Below are positions 1 through 5,716 of a stretch of 6,814 nucleotides of DNA, piece after piece; position 1 is the first letter of the stretch; each line of letters opens with the position of its first letter. This DNA is from CAVPGH01 sp046726955 (GTDB lineage Bacteria > Acidobacteriota > Vicinamibacteria > Fen-336): NCBI GenBank assembly GCA_046726955.1, contig JBKPBQ010000243.1:1-6814 (forward strand), given 5' to 3'. Below the pieces are notes generated by a model. It saw nothing but the letters and a program-made list of their open reading frames with translations. It had not been told where the DNA came from and did not search any database. The translations under genes were made by a program, and so were the position numbers.

Positions 1-1707
1 GTCCACGTACCACACGTCGTCCACCGCGTGCACCTCGTAGTGCCGGCGGATGCCCGCGACCTCGAGGTCCACGCGGCCCTCGTTCACCGTCGCGCGGGCG
101 AGGAGCGGGCCCTCTCCCTCGAGGTGGAGCAGCACGCGGTCGCCCGCGAAGCGGTAGGCGACGACCACCTTCCCGCGCCGGCCCTCGAAGACGGCGCGCT
201 GGAACTCGGACGCGTTGTTGCGCCAGCCCGAAGGCAGGAAGGAGAGCGTGCGCGCCCGCCGCCGGCGGTTCTCCGCGGCCCCGAGCGCGGCGGCGGCGGC
301 GTGCAGCCGCTCAGTCTCCGGCGGCTCGGCGAGGACACCCACCACCTCGGGCGGATGCCGCTCGAGGAACTGTGTGTCCGTCCGGCCCTCGAGGAACTCG
401 GGATGGCGGAGAAGCGCGAGGAGCAGGTCGCGATTCGTCACGAGACCGTGGAGCCGCATCCCCGACACCGCGGCGGCGAGGCGGGAAGCCGCCTCCGCCC
501 GCGTGGGGGCGTGAGCCACGAGCTTGGCGAGGAGCGAGTCGTAGTGGGGGCCGATCGTGGAGCCGTCGGCGATGCCGGAGTCCACGCGGAGTCCGGGGCC
601 CTCGGCCACGCGGAAGAGGTGCACGGTGCCCGTGGAGGGTCGGAAGTCCCGCAGAGGGTCCTCCGCGCACAGCCGGACCTCGATCGCGTGGCCAGCGAGC
701 GTTGGCGTCATGGCCTCGCGGGGCAGCACGTCGCCCTCCGCAACGTGGATCTGGAGCCGCACGAGATCGAGACCGGTCACCGCTTCCGTGACCGGGTGCT
801 CGACCTGCAGGCGGGTGTTCATCTCCATGAAGTAGAAGTCGCGCTGCGCCGTGAGCAGGAACTCGACGGTGCCCGCGCCCACGTAGGCCACGGCGCGGGC
901 CGCCTTCACCGCCGCCACCCCGAGGGCCTGTCGCAACGGCTCGTCCACCGCGGGCGACGGCGCCTCCTCGAGGATCTTCTGGTGCCGGCGCTGGATCGAG
1001 CACTCGCGCTCGAGGAGCGAGACCACGTTGCCGTGGGCGTCGCCCATCACCTGCACCTCGACGTGGCGCGCCCCCTCGAGGTAGCGCTCGAGGAAGAGCG
1101 AGCCGTCGCCGAAAGCCGCCTGCGCCTCGCGGCCCGCGCTCCGGATCGCCTCCTCGAGATCGCCGGAGGCGCGCACGATCCGCATGCCGAGGCCGCCGCC
1201 TCCCGCGCTGGCCTTGACGAGCACGGGCCAGCCGAGGGTGTCGACGGCCTCCCGCAGCTTGCCCGAGGAGACGCCGGAGACGGCGACGCTCGGCACCACG
1301 GGGACGCCGACCTGGGCCATGAGCAGCTTCGCCTCGAGCTTGTTTCCCATGGCGGCGATGGCGGCGGACGAGGGGCCGACGAAGACGAGCCCGGCTTCCT
1401 TCACCGCACGCGCGAAGGCGGGGCTCTCGGCGAGGAACCCGTACCCGGGATGGATGGCGTCGGCGCCGGTGCGGCGGGCGGCCTCCACGATCGCGTCCGC
1501 CCGCAGGTATGACTCCGCGGGCGTCGCGCCGCCGAGGGCCACCGCCTCGTCGGCCTCGAGGGCGAAGAGCGCCCGGCGATCCGGCTCGGAGAAGACCGCG
1601 ACCGTGCCGATGCCCAGCTCGCGGCAGGTGCGGAAGACGCGACGGGCGATCTCCCCGCGGTTGGCCACGAGCACCTTGCGGATCGTCTTGACGCGGGGAC
1701 CGGGCAC
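1..1707 (-). CDS. Acyl-CoA carboxylase alpha subunit (biotin carboxylase), C-terminus cut by window edge
   Basis: This is the cytoplasmic ATP-dependent biotin carboxylase half of an acyl-CoA carboxylase; it carboxylates biotin with bicarbonate for the beta subunit to use. I translated 569 codons with no stop or frameshift. Residues about 10-120 form the N-terminal domain (RKVLVANRGEIARRV, then HPGYGFLAE). The ATP-grasp domain has the glycine loop KASAGGGGLGM at 165-175, CSIQRRHQK at 236-244 and EMNTRLQVEHPVTE at 295-308. Comparison with E. coli AccC suggests Lys165, Glu295, Asn297, Arg299, Glu303 and Arg345 (EVRLCAED) match its ATP-binding and catalytic residues. The biotin carboxylase C-terminal domain ends near 450. 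The remainder resembles the linker/BT region of fused alpha subunits; the biotinyl domain with its AMKM-type lysine should lie just beyond base 1. The GTG start gives the family's N-terminus directly and has a good ribosome site. It follows the beta gene by 10 nt, so co-transcription is very likely. Family is certain; the acyl substrate is not. Confidence 0.95.
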   Translation of the reverse strand, partial: MPGPRVKTIRKVLVANRGEIARRVFRTCRELGIGTVAVFSEPDRRALFALEADEAVALGGATPAESYLRADAIVEAARRTGADAIHPGYGFLAESPAFARAVKEAGLVFVGPSSAAIAAMGNKLEAKLLMAQVGVPVVPSVAVSGVSSGKLREAVDTLGWPVLVKASAGGGGLGMRIVRASGDLEEAIRSAGREAQAAFGDGSLFLERYLEGARHVEVQVMGDAHGNVVSLLERECSIQRRHQKILEEAPSPAVDEPLRQALGVAAVKAARAVAYVGAGTVEFLLTAQRDFYFMEMNTRLQVEHPVTEAVTGLDLVRLQIHVAEGDVLPREAMTPTLAGHAIEVRLCAEDPLRDFRPSTGTVHLFRVAEGPGLRVDSGIADGSTIGPHYDSLLAKLVAHAPTRAEAASRLAAAVSGMRLHGLVTNRDLLLALLRHPEFLEGRTDTQFLERHPPEVVGVLAEPPETERLHAAAAALGAAENRRRRARTLSFLPSGWRNNASEFQRAVFEGRRGKVVVAYRFAGDRVLLHLEGEGPLLARATVNEGRVDLEVAGIRRHYEVHAVDDVWYVD

Positions 1708-1713
1708 GGGTGA

Positions 1714-1719
1714 CCGCCT
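1714..1719 (-). promoter_or_regulatory. Ribosome binding site for the alpha subunit
   Basis: The minus strand reads AGGCGG, six bases before the GTG at 1707. The site overlaps the TAG stop of the beta gene (1720-1718), so termination of beta translation and initiation of alpha are probably coupled. It supports the GTG start over any downstream ATG, because the conserved N-terminal strand begins only nine residues after this GTG. Confidence 0.6.
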
Positions 1720-3325
1720 ACATCCGGAAGACGCCGAAGGTCTTCGTGCCCTGGACCTCGGCGGAGTGCACGGCGGAGAGGGCGAGACCGAGGACGGTGC
1801 GCGTGTCGCGGGGGTCGATGATGCCGTCGTCCCACATCCGCGCCGTCGAGTAGAGGGCGAGCGACTCGCTCTCGATCTGGTCCTCTACGGCCCGGCGCAT
1901 GGCGGCGTCGCCGTCCTCGTCGAACGTCTTCCCCGAGGAGCGCGACGCGGCACGCGAGACGAGGGAGAGGACGCCCGCGAGCTGCTGGGGACCCATCACC
2001 GCGGTCTTGTGGTTGGGCCAGGTGAAGAGGAAGCGCGGGTCGTAGGCCCGCCCGCACATCCCGTAGTTGCCCGCCCCGTAGGAGCCGCCGGCCATGAGCG
2101 TGACGTGGGGGACGGTGCTGTTGGCGACCGCGTTGATCATGCGCGCCCCGTCCTTGATGATCCCGCGCTGCTCGTAGGTCTTGCCCACGATGTAGCCCGT
2201 CGTGTTCTGGACGAAGAGCAGGGGAACGTCGTAGCGGTTCGCGAGCTGGATGAACTGCGCGGCCTTGTTCGACTCCTCGGAGAAGAGGACACCGTTGTTG
2301 GCGAGGATCCCCACGGGGAAGCCGTGGATCTCCGCCCAGCCGGTGACGAGCGTCGTCCCGTAGAGGGGCTTCCACTCGTCGAAGCGGGAGCCGTCCACGA
2401 CGCGCGCGATGACCTCGCGGATCTCGAAGGGGACGCGCAGGTCGAGCGAGGGGATGCCCAGGAGCTCGTCGGGATCGTGGAGGGGCGCATCCCCGGAGCC
2501 GGAGGGGCCGGGGCCGCGCTTCCGCCAGTTGAACCGGGCCACGATCTCGCGGCCGCGCCGGAGGCAGTCGGGTTCGTCGCGGGCGAGGAACTCGCTCGAG
2601 CCCGAGACGCGGGAGTGCATGGCCGCCCCTCCCAGCTCCTCCTCGTCCGACTCCTCGCCGGTCGCCATCTTCACGAGCGGCGGGCCGCCCAGGAAGACGC
2701 GGGCCGCGTTTTCCACCATCACCGTGTGGTCGCACATCGCCGGAAGGTAGGCGCCGCCCGCGGTGGAGCTGCCGAAGACGAGCGCCACCGTCGGGATCCC
2801 CGCCGCGGAGAGCTGCGTGAGGTTCTTGAAGACGGCGCCGCCCGGGACGAAGATCTCGGCCTGGCGTCCGAGGTCGGCTCCTCCCGATTCCACCAGGTTC
2901 ACGAGGGGCAGGCGGTTCCGCCGCGCGATCTCCATGGCCCGGAGCGTCTTCGTGAGCGTGTAGGGGTTCGTGGCCCCGCCCCGCACCGTGGGATCGCTCG
3001 CGCTCACCACACACTCGACGCCTTCGACCACGCCCAGGCCGGTGACGACCGCCGCCCCCACCTCGTACTCGGTGCCGTTGGCGGCGAGCGGGGAGAGCTC
3101 GAGGAACGGCGAGTCGCGGTCGAGGAGCAGCTCGATGCGCTCGCGGGGCAGCAGTTTCCCGCGGGCGCGGTGGCGGGCCACGTACTTCTCGCCGCCTCCC
3201 GCCCGCGCCTTCTCGAGGAGCGCGTCGATCTCGACGAGGCGGGCGAGCATCCCCTCGCGGTTGGCCTGGAAGGCCTCGGAGCTCGGATCGACGCGCGTCG
3301 CGAGCACGGACATCGGCGAGATCAT
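1718..3325 (-). CDS. Acyl-CoA carboxylase beta subunit (carboxyltransferase), methylcrotonyl/geranyl-CoA carboxylase branch
   Basis: This complete 535-residue subunit transfers the carboxyl group from carboxybiotin to an acyl-CoA in the cytoplasm. Its length is normal for the family. The N-terminal carboxyltransferase domain has GGGEKYVARHRARGKLLPRER at about 43-63, SGGADLGRQAEIF at 147-159, the oxyanion-type glycine pair in STAGGAYLPAM at 187-197, and FLGGPPLVKMATGEE at 211-225. GPPLVK is typical of methylcrotonyl- and geranyl-CoA carboxylases; propionyl-CoA carboxylases usually have a GPDVVK-like motif. The C-terminal domain has QNTTGYIVG at 373-381, the second glycine-rich loop GGSYGAGNYGMCGRAYDPRF at 413-432, and MGPQQLAGVL at 444-453. 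It ends in FGVFRM, close to the human MCC beta terminus as I recall it. The ATG at 3325 is chosen because GGAGG lies five bases upstream; an alternative ATG at 3313 would remove four residues. It is first in the operon, ahead of alpha. No other leucine-pathway gene (isovaleryl-CoA dehydrogenase, methylglutaconyl-CoA hydratase, HMG-CoA lyase) is in view, so methylcrotonyl-CoA is only the likeliest substrate. Confidence 0.95.
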   Translation of the reverse strand: MISPMSVLATRVDPSSEAFQANREGMLARLVEIDALLEKARAGGGEKYVARHRARGKLLPRERIELLLDRDSPFLELSPLAANGTEYEVGAAVVTGLGVVEGVECVVSASDPTVRGGATNPYTLTKTLRAMEIARRNRLPLVNLVESGGADLGRQAEIFVPGGAVFKNLTQLSAAGIPTVALVFGSSTAGGAYLPAMCDHTVMVENAARVFLGGPPLVKMATGEESDEEELGGAAMHSRVSGSSEFLARDEPDCLRRGREIVARFNWRKRGPGPSGSGDAPLHDPDELLGIPSLDLRVPFEIREVIARVVDGSRFDEWKPLYGTTLVTGWAEIHGFPVGILANNGVLFSEESNKAAQFIQLANRYDVPLLFVQNTTGYIVGKTYEQRGIIKDGARMINAVANSTVPHVTLMAGGSYGAGNYGMCGRAYDPRFLFTWPNHKTAVMGPQQLAGVLSLVSRAASRSSGKTFDEDGDAAMRRAVEDQIESESLALYSTARMWDDGIIDPRDTRTVLGLALSAVHSAEVQGTKTFGVFRM

Positions 3326-3330
3326 TCTAG

Positions 3331-3335
3331 CCTCC
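3331..3335 (-). promoter_or_regulatory. Ribosome binding site for the beta subunit
   Basis: The minus strand reads GGAGG followed by CTAGA and the ATG at 3325. The five-base spacing of this strong Shine-Dalgarno sequence favours this ATG over the in-frame ATG four codons later. Confidence 0.75.
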
Positions 3336-3351
3336 GCCCGCGCTCGTCTCC

Positions 3352-3363
3352 GGAGAATTCTCC
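3352..3363. repeat. Perfect 12-bp palindrome, candidate operator
   Basis: GGAGAATTCTCC is a perfect palindrome, and neither flanking base extends it. It lies 27 bp upstream of the beta subunit start and 53 bp upstream of the glycosyltransferase start. A dimeric repressor site for the carboxylase operon is one reading; no named operator consensus is matched with confidence. Confidence 0.4.
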
Positions 3364-3370
3364 CGCCCGA

Positions 3371-3390
3371 GTGAGCTTCCTCACGTGTGA
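3371..3390. repeat. Two overlapping dyads in the divergent region
   Basis: GTGAG-CTTC-CTCAC (3371-3384) has five-base arms. TCAC-GT-GTGA (3381-3390) has four-base arms, and the two share the bases TCAC. The pattern gives alternating GTGA/TCAC half-sites across 20 bp, just upstream of the -10-like hexamer of the glycosyltransferase. They could be regulator half-sites, but dyads this short are also common by chance. Confidence 0.3.
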
Positions 3391-3402
3391 TCCGCGGCCT
3401 GC

Positions 3403-3408
3403 TAAGAT
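3403..3408 (+). promoter_or_regulatory. Candidate -10 box, possibly driving a leaderless transcript
   Basis: TAAGAT matches four of six positions of TATAAT, including the critical TA at the start and AT at the end. It ends eight bases before the ATG at 3417. With usual spacing, transcription would start at about 3414-3417, at or just before the ATG, and no Shine-Dalgarno sequence is visible there. The -35 region is weak (TTCCTC or CTCACG). A leaderless mRNA is a reasonable inference. Confidence 0.4.
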
Positions 3409-3416
3409 CCGGGCCG

Positions 3417-4385
3417 ATGCTCTACGAGGTGTCCCTGGTGGTGCCGGTCTACCAGGGCGAGACGACGCTCGAGGCGCTCGTGCTCGAGGTCGAGCCCCTG
3501 ACGTCGCCGCAGACGACCCCCGAAGGTCGAGCCTGGCGCGTGGTCGAGCTGCTCCTCGTCCACGACGGGGCGGTCGACGGCTCGGCCCGGGTCATGAAGG
3601 ACCTCGCGGAGCGGTTCGCCTTCGTCCGCCCGCTCTGGCTCTCGCGGAACTTCGGCCAGCATCCCGCCACCCTCGCCGGTATGGCGAGCACGACCTCGCC
3701 CTGGGTGGCGACACTCGACGAGGACGGGCAGCAGGACCCGCGCGACGTGGGCCGGCTGCTCGACGAGGCGGTCGGGAGCGGCGTGCCGCTCGTCTACGCG
3801 CGGCCCTCCAACGAGCCTCCCCACGGCTTCCTGCGGAACCTCGGCAGCGCGTTCGCCAAGTGGGTCTTCGTGCACCTGCTGGGAAGCCGAACGCTCGGCG
3901 CCTTCAACAGCTTCCGGCTCGTCGAAGGCGAGATCGCGCGAGGGGTGGCCGCCTACTGCGGGGCCAACGTCTACCTCGACGTCGCGCTCTCCTGGGTGGT
4001 GACGAGCGCGCGCCACTGCCCGATCGCGCTGCGCGCGGAGCGCGGCCGGCGCTCCGGCTACACGGTGAGGCGCCTCCTCCACCACTTCTGGGAGCTCGTG
4101 CTCACCTCGGGCACGCGCCCCCTGCGCCTCATCGCACTCCTCGGCCTCTTCTCGATCGTGGCCGCGTTCGTCATCACCGTGGTCGTGGTCTACGCGCGCC
4201 TGAGCCACCAGATCCCCGTCCAGGGCTGGACGTCCACGATCATCGCGCTCTCCTTTTTCGCTGGCGCCATCCTCGTCTCGCTGGGCGTCATCGCCGAGTA
4301 CCTGGGGGTGGCGGTGTCGATGGCGATGGGAAAGCCGCCGTACCTGATCGTCTCGCGTCCTTCGGAGCGGCCGCGTCGATCGTGA
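3417..4385 (+). CDS. Membrane-anchored family 2 glycosyltransferase (DPMS/GtrB/ArnC type)
   Basis: This 322-residue GT-A fold enzyme probably moves a sugar from a nucleotide donor to a polyprenyl phosphate or another envelope acceptor at the inner face of the membrane. The fold begins with VVPVYQGE at 8-15. HDGAVDGS at 49-56 occupies the usual DDGS/NDGS position. WLSRNFGQHPATLAGM at 74-89 and the metal-binding DEDGQQDP at 101-108 are typical of the polyprenyl-phosphate glycosyltransferase group. YLDVALSW (186-193) and RRSGYTVRRLLHHFWELV (211-228) follow. Two hydrophobic helices, about 238-260 and 272-300, give the two-span C-terminal anchor of the GtrB/ArnC type. I chose the ATG at 3417 because family N-termini begin just before the first strand; an in-frame GTG at 3387 would add ten residues with no ribosome site. 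The stop overlaps the next gene's start by four bases, so the two are probably co-translated. Donor and acceptor cannot be read from sequence. Confidence 0.92.
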   Translation: MLYEVSLVVPVYQGETTLEALVLEVEPLTSPQTTPEGRAWRVVELLLVHDGAVDGSARVMKDLAERFAFVRPLWLSRNFGQHPATLAGMASTTSPWVATLDEDGQQDPRDVGRLLDEAVGSGVPLVYARPSNEPPHGFLRNLGSAFAKWVFVHLLGSRTLGAFNSFRLVEGEIARGVAAYCGANVYLDVALSWVVTSARHCPIALRAERGRRSGYTVRRLLHHFWELVLTSGTRPLRLIALLGLFSIVAAFVITVVVVYARLSHQIPVQGWTSTIIALSFFAGAILVSLGVIAEYLGVAVSMAMGKPPYLIVSRPSERPRRS

Positions 4386-5365
4386 CGTCTCTGGCCTGGG
4401 TGGTGGGGCGGGGCGGGCTGCTGGGATCTCACGTCGAACCAGCCCTGAAGCGGCAGGAAGAGTGGGAGTTGTTCACCTCCGCTCCCTTCCCGTGGAACGA
4501 TCCCGCCCAGCTGCGCGAACGAATGGACGCGACGGTCGCGAGCTACCACAACGCCACGGCCGGGCACAGGAAGGGAGCGGTACTCTGGTGCGCCGGTTCT
4601 TCCGTGGTAGGAGCGTCCGCGGCGGCGCTCGCCGCGGAGACGGAAGCGTTCGAGTACTTCCTGTCGCGGCTTCGAGGGTCGGCGGTCGGCTCGTTCTTCC
4701 TGGCGAGCTCGGCTGGCGGCATCTGGGGCGGCTCGTCCGACCAGCCGATCACCGAGGAGTCGCCCCCGCGTCCGATCTCCTTCTACGGCGTTGCCCAGCT
4801 CGACAAGGAGGCGGCGCTTCTGCGCTGGGCCGAGCGCTCTCCCGCGACCTCGACGCTCGTGGGACGGCTCTCGAACCTCTACGGCCCGGGCCAGGACCTC
4901 GCGAAGCCCCAGGGCCTCGTCTCTCACCTGACCCGCTCGCTCCTCCGCGGCCAGCCGGCCCACGTCTTCGTGCCGCTCGACACGATCCGCGACTACGTCT
5001 ACGTGGCAGACGCGGCGGAAGCCGTCGTCCGCGCGATGGAGCGCCTGCGTGACGCGTCGGTGCCGCAGCACGTCCTGAAGATCTTCGCCTCCGAGCAGCC
5101 CACGACCGTGGGCGAGCTCATCGGCGCCTTCCGCCGCACGGCCAAGCGGCCGCTGAAGGTCGTGACCGGCCTTCACGCGGCGGCGCGCCAGCAGCCGCTG
5201 CGCCTGCAGTTCCGATCGACCGTGTGGAGAGACTTGCTTCCCACCGCACCGACCGGTCTCGTGGAAGGCATCGACCGCGTCTTCCGCCACGAGCTCGCGC
5301 TCTACCAGGCGGGGTTTCTCGCCGCTATCGGCAGGGGAGGAAGTTCCTCTCCGATTCCTGGGTGA
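4382..5365 (+). CDS. NAD-dependent epimerase/dehydratase-like protein (extended SDR) with altered catalytic motif
   Basis: This 327-residue protein resembles nucleotide-sugar epimerases of the extended short-chain dehydrogenase family. The N-terminus gives a Rossmann strand and glycine loop, VVGRGGLLGSHV at 7-18. FLASSAGGIWGG at 106-117 holds the usual Ser region. SFYGVAQLDKEAAL at 133-146 is the Tyr motif, with Tyr135 present but Gln139 where YxxxK requires Lys. RLSNLYGPGQ (162-171) and IRDYVYVADAAEAVVRAM (202-219) match the substrate-binding half of UDP-glucose 4-epimerase-like enzymes. The GTG start overlaps the glycosyltransferase stop as GTGA and places the glycine loop at the expected distance from the N-terminus; a GGAG lies 14 bases upstream, farther than ideal. 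The pairing suggests it modifies or supplies the sugar for that transferase. The missing Lys means catalysis may be changed or lost. Family assignment is firm; the reaction is not. The stop codon lies inside a large inverted repeat. Confidence 0.88.
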   Translation: MTSLAWVVGRGGLLGSHVEPALKRQEEWELFTSAPFPWNDPAQLRERMDATVASYHNATAGHRKGAVLWCAGSSVVGASAAALAAETEAFEYFLSRLRGSAVGSFFLASSAGGIWGGSSDQPITEESPPRPISFYGVAQLDKEAALLRWAERSPATSTLVGRLSNLYGPGQDLAKPQGLVSHLTRSLLRGQPAHVFVPLDTIRDYVYVADAAEAVVRAMERLRDASVPQHVLKIFASEQPTTVGELIGAFRRTAKRPLKVVTGLHAAARQQPLRLQFRSTVWRDLLPTAPTGLVEGIDRVFRHELALYQAGFLAAIGRGGSSSPIPG

Positions 5366-5385
5366 TGTATTAATACATTACCCAG
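5358..5385. repeat. 28-bp AT-cored inverted repeat over the stop codon; possible terminator or operator
   Basis: The two 14-base halves are complementary at 13 of 14 pairs; the exception, G5364 against T5379, would be a G-U wobble in plus-strand RNA. The outer arms are CTGGGT and ACCCAG and the centre is ATGTATTAATACAT (5365-5378). The core 5363-5380 has 15 A/T of 18, in sharp contrast to the surroundings. The TGA of the upstream gene (5363-5365) lies within it. As RNA it could fold into a 12-bp hairpin with a TTAA loop, so a terminator is plausible, but only pyrimidine-rich CCTCCCTTTCC and no U tract follows. A protein-binding site is the alternative. Confidence 0.6.
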
Positions 5386-5482
5386 CGACCACGACCTCCC
5401 TTTCCGAATCTCCCTCAGGTGTGGTTTCCATACCAATCAGCATGGAGTCACACGCGGAGACGAGCCGCTAATCCCGGCGAAA

Positions 5483-5495
5483 TGGTCCGGGACCA
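5483..5495. repeat. 13-bp dyad
   Basis: TGGTCC and GGACCA flank a single central G. It is a perfect odd-centred inverted repeat in the convergent intergenic region. It could bind a dimeric protein or be chance; nothing nearby tells which. Confidence 0.3.
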
Positions 5496-5524
5496 GTTCG
5501 CATACGTCAGCGCCTCTTCAGCTC

Positions 5525-5540
5525 CAGTGCCCTCGCACTG
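5525..5540. repeat. Small hairpin with six-base arms
   Basis: CAGTGC and GCACTG flank a four-base CCTC loop. Part of it (5528-5535) is also complementary to CGAGGGCA at 5591-5598, so two mutually exclusive pairings are possible in a plus-strand transcript. No U tract follows on either strand. Confidence 0.3.
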
Positions 5541-5619
5541 CATAGCACAGCCCGCGCACGAATCCTCACGTGTAGGCGCGCAGTCGAGCACGAGGGCAGG
5601 AAGACGAAGGCCGCGAGCT

Positions 5620-5642
5620 CGCCGGGCGAGCTGCGCCCGGCG
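5620..5642. terminator. Strong GC hairpin, candidate terminator for either converging gene
   Basis: CGCCGGGCG and CGCCCGGCG form nine perfect pairs around the five-base loop AGCTG. An overlapping 17-bp palindrome at 5616-5632 (AGCTCGCC-G-GGCGAGCT) offers an alternative fold. The hairpin lies about 75 nt past the amidohydrolase stop on the minus strand and about 255 nt past the epimerase-like stop on the plus strand. No T run follows on either side, so if it ends transcription it is not a classical intrinsic terminator. Confidence 0.35.
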
Positions 5643-5645
5643 CGC

Positions 5646-5682
5646 AAGTGGCGGGCGAAGAGCCTGCGCTTCGTTTCCACTT
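5646..5682 (+). other. Second hairpin, better paired as plus-strand RNA
   Basis: AAGTGG pairs with CCACTT and CGAAG with CTTCG around an eight-base loop (5661-5668). Between them GGG faces TTT, which would be three G-U wobbles in plus-strand RNA but C-A mismatches in minus-strand RNA, and C5652 is bulged. It starts four bases after the preceding hairpin. The wobble bias hints at plus-strand RNA, weakly. Confidence 0.3.
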
Positions 5683-5716
5683 TCCGGGAACGACCCTGGC
5701 CGCCTTGCCGCGCCCG

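Larger units (their letters stand above)
3326..3416. promoter_or_regulatory. Divergent intergenic region between carboxylase operon and glycosyltransferase
   Basis: These 91 bases separate the minus-strand carboxylase operon from the plus-strand glycosyltransferase pair, so promoters for both directions should lie here or nearby. Three short inverted repeats crowd its centre (3352-3363, 3371-3384, 3381-3390) and a -10-like hexamer lies close to the plus-strand start. I could not pick a convincing -35/-10 pair for the minus strand. The placement suits one regulator controlling one or both transcripts, but the sequence does not identify it. Confidence 0.6.
5386..5716. other. Convergent intergenic region with dyads and no convincing gene
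   Basis: These 331 bases lie between the ends of two converging genes. A plus-strand open frame begins with GTG at 5419 and runs to 5748, but it lacks a ribosome site, has an Arg/Ala/Ser-rich translation with no recognisable motif, and runs into the opposing gene. I see no tRNA-like TPsiC arm or cloverleaf. Short dyads occur at 5483-5495, 5525-5540, 5620-5642 and 5646-5682; the eight-base segments 5528-5535 and 5591-5598 are also complementary. The stretch could hold terminators, a small RNA or a decayed gene; none is shown. Confidence 0.6.

Noticed and set aside
28..1512. A 494-codon plus-strand open frame antisense to the biotin carboxylase gene
   Set aside because: Its translation is His/Glu/Arg/Val-rich with no recognisable domain, and the opposite strand carries an unbroken biotin carboxylase with all expected catalytic motifs.
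1401..3014. A 537-codon minus-strand open frame overlapping both carboxylase genes in another frame
   Set aside because: It is a Pro/Arg/Gly-rich frame-shifted shadow of the carboxyltransferase and biotin carboxylase genes.
3387..3416. Upstream GTG at 3387 as the glycosyltransferase start
   Set aside because: It adds ten residues unlike the family N-terminus, has no Shine-Dalgarno sequence, and would place the likely -10 box inside the coding region.
61..3489. Frequent CTCGAG hexamers (roughly 16 noticed), considered as a functional repeat
   Set aside because: In the carboxylase genes many of them are in-frame Leu-Glu (CTC GAG), both favoured codons here, so codon use and protein content explain the excess.
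1184..5365. A 1393-codon plus-strand open frame running through the carboxylase region into the epimerase-like gene
   Set aside because: Over 1184-3325 it is antisense to two genes with clear family motifs and yields low-complexity Arg/Gly/Glu-rich protein. It also crosses the glycosyltransferase out of frame. Only its last 327 codons (from 4382) are real. Long antisense frames are expected at this G+C.
5358..5385. Reading the inverted repeat as a PadR-type operator
   Set aside because: ATGT and ACAT half-sites are present but separated by six bases, whereas the PadR-type pattern I recall has eight. No such regulator gene is nearby.
5386..5716. tRNA, riboswitch or CRISPR content in the convergent spacer
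   Set aside because: There is no GGTTCRA-type arm with an acceptor stem, no regularly spaced direct repeats, and no downstream gene in the right orientation for a riboswitch.
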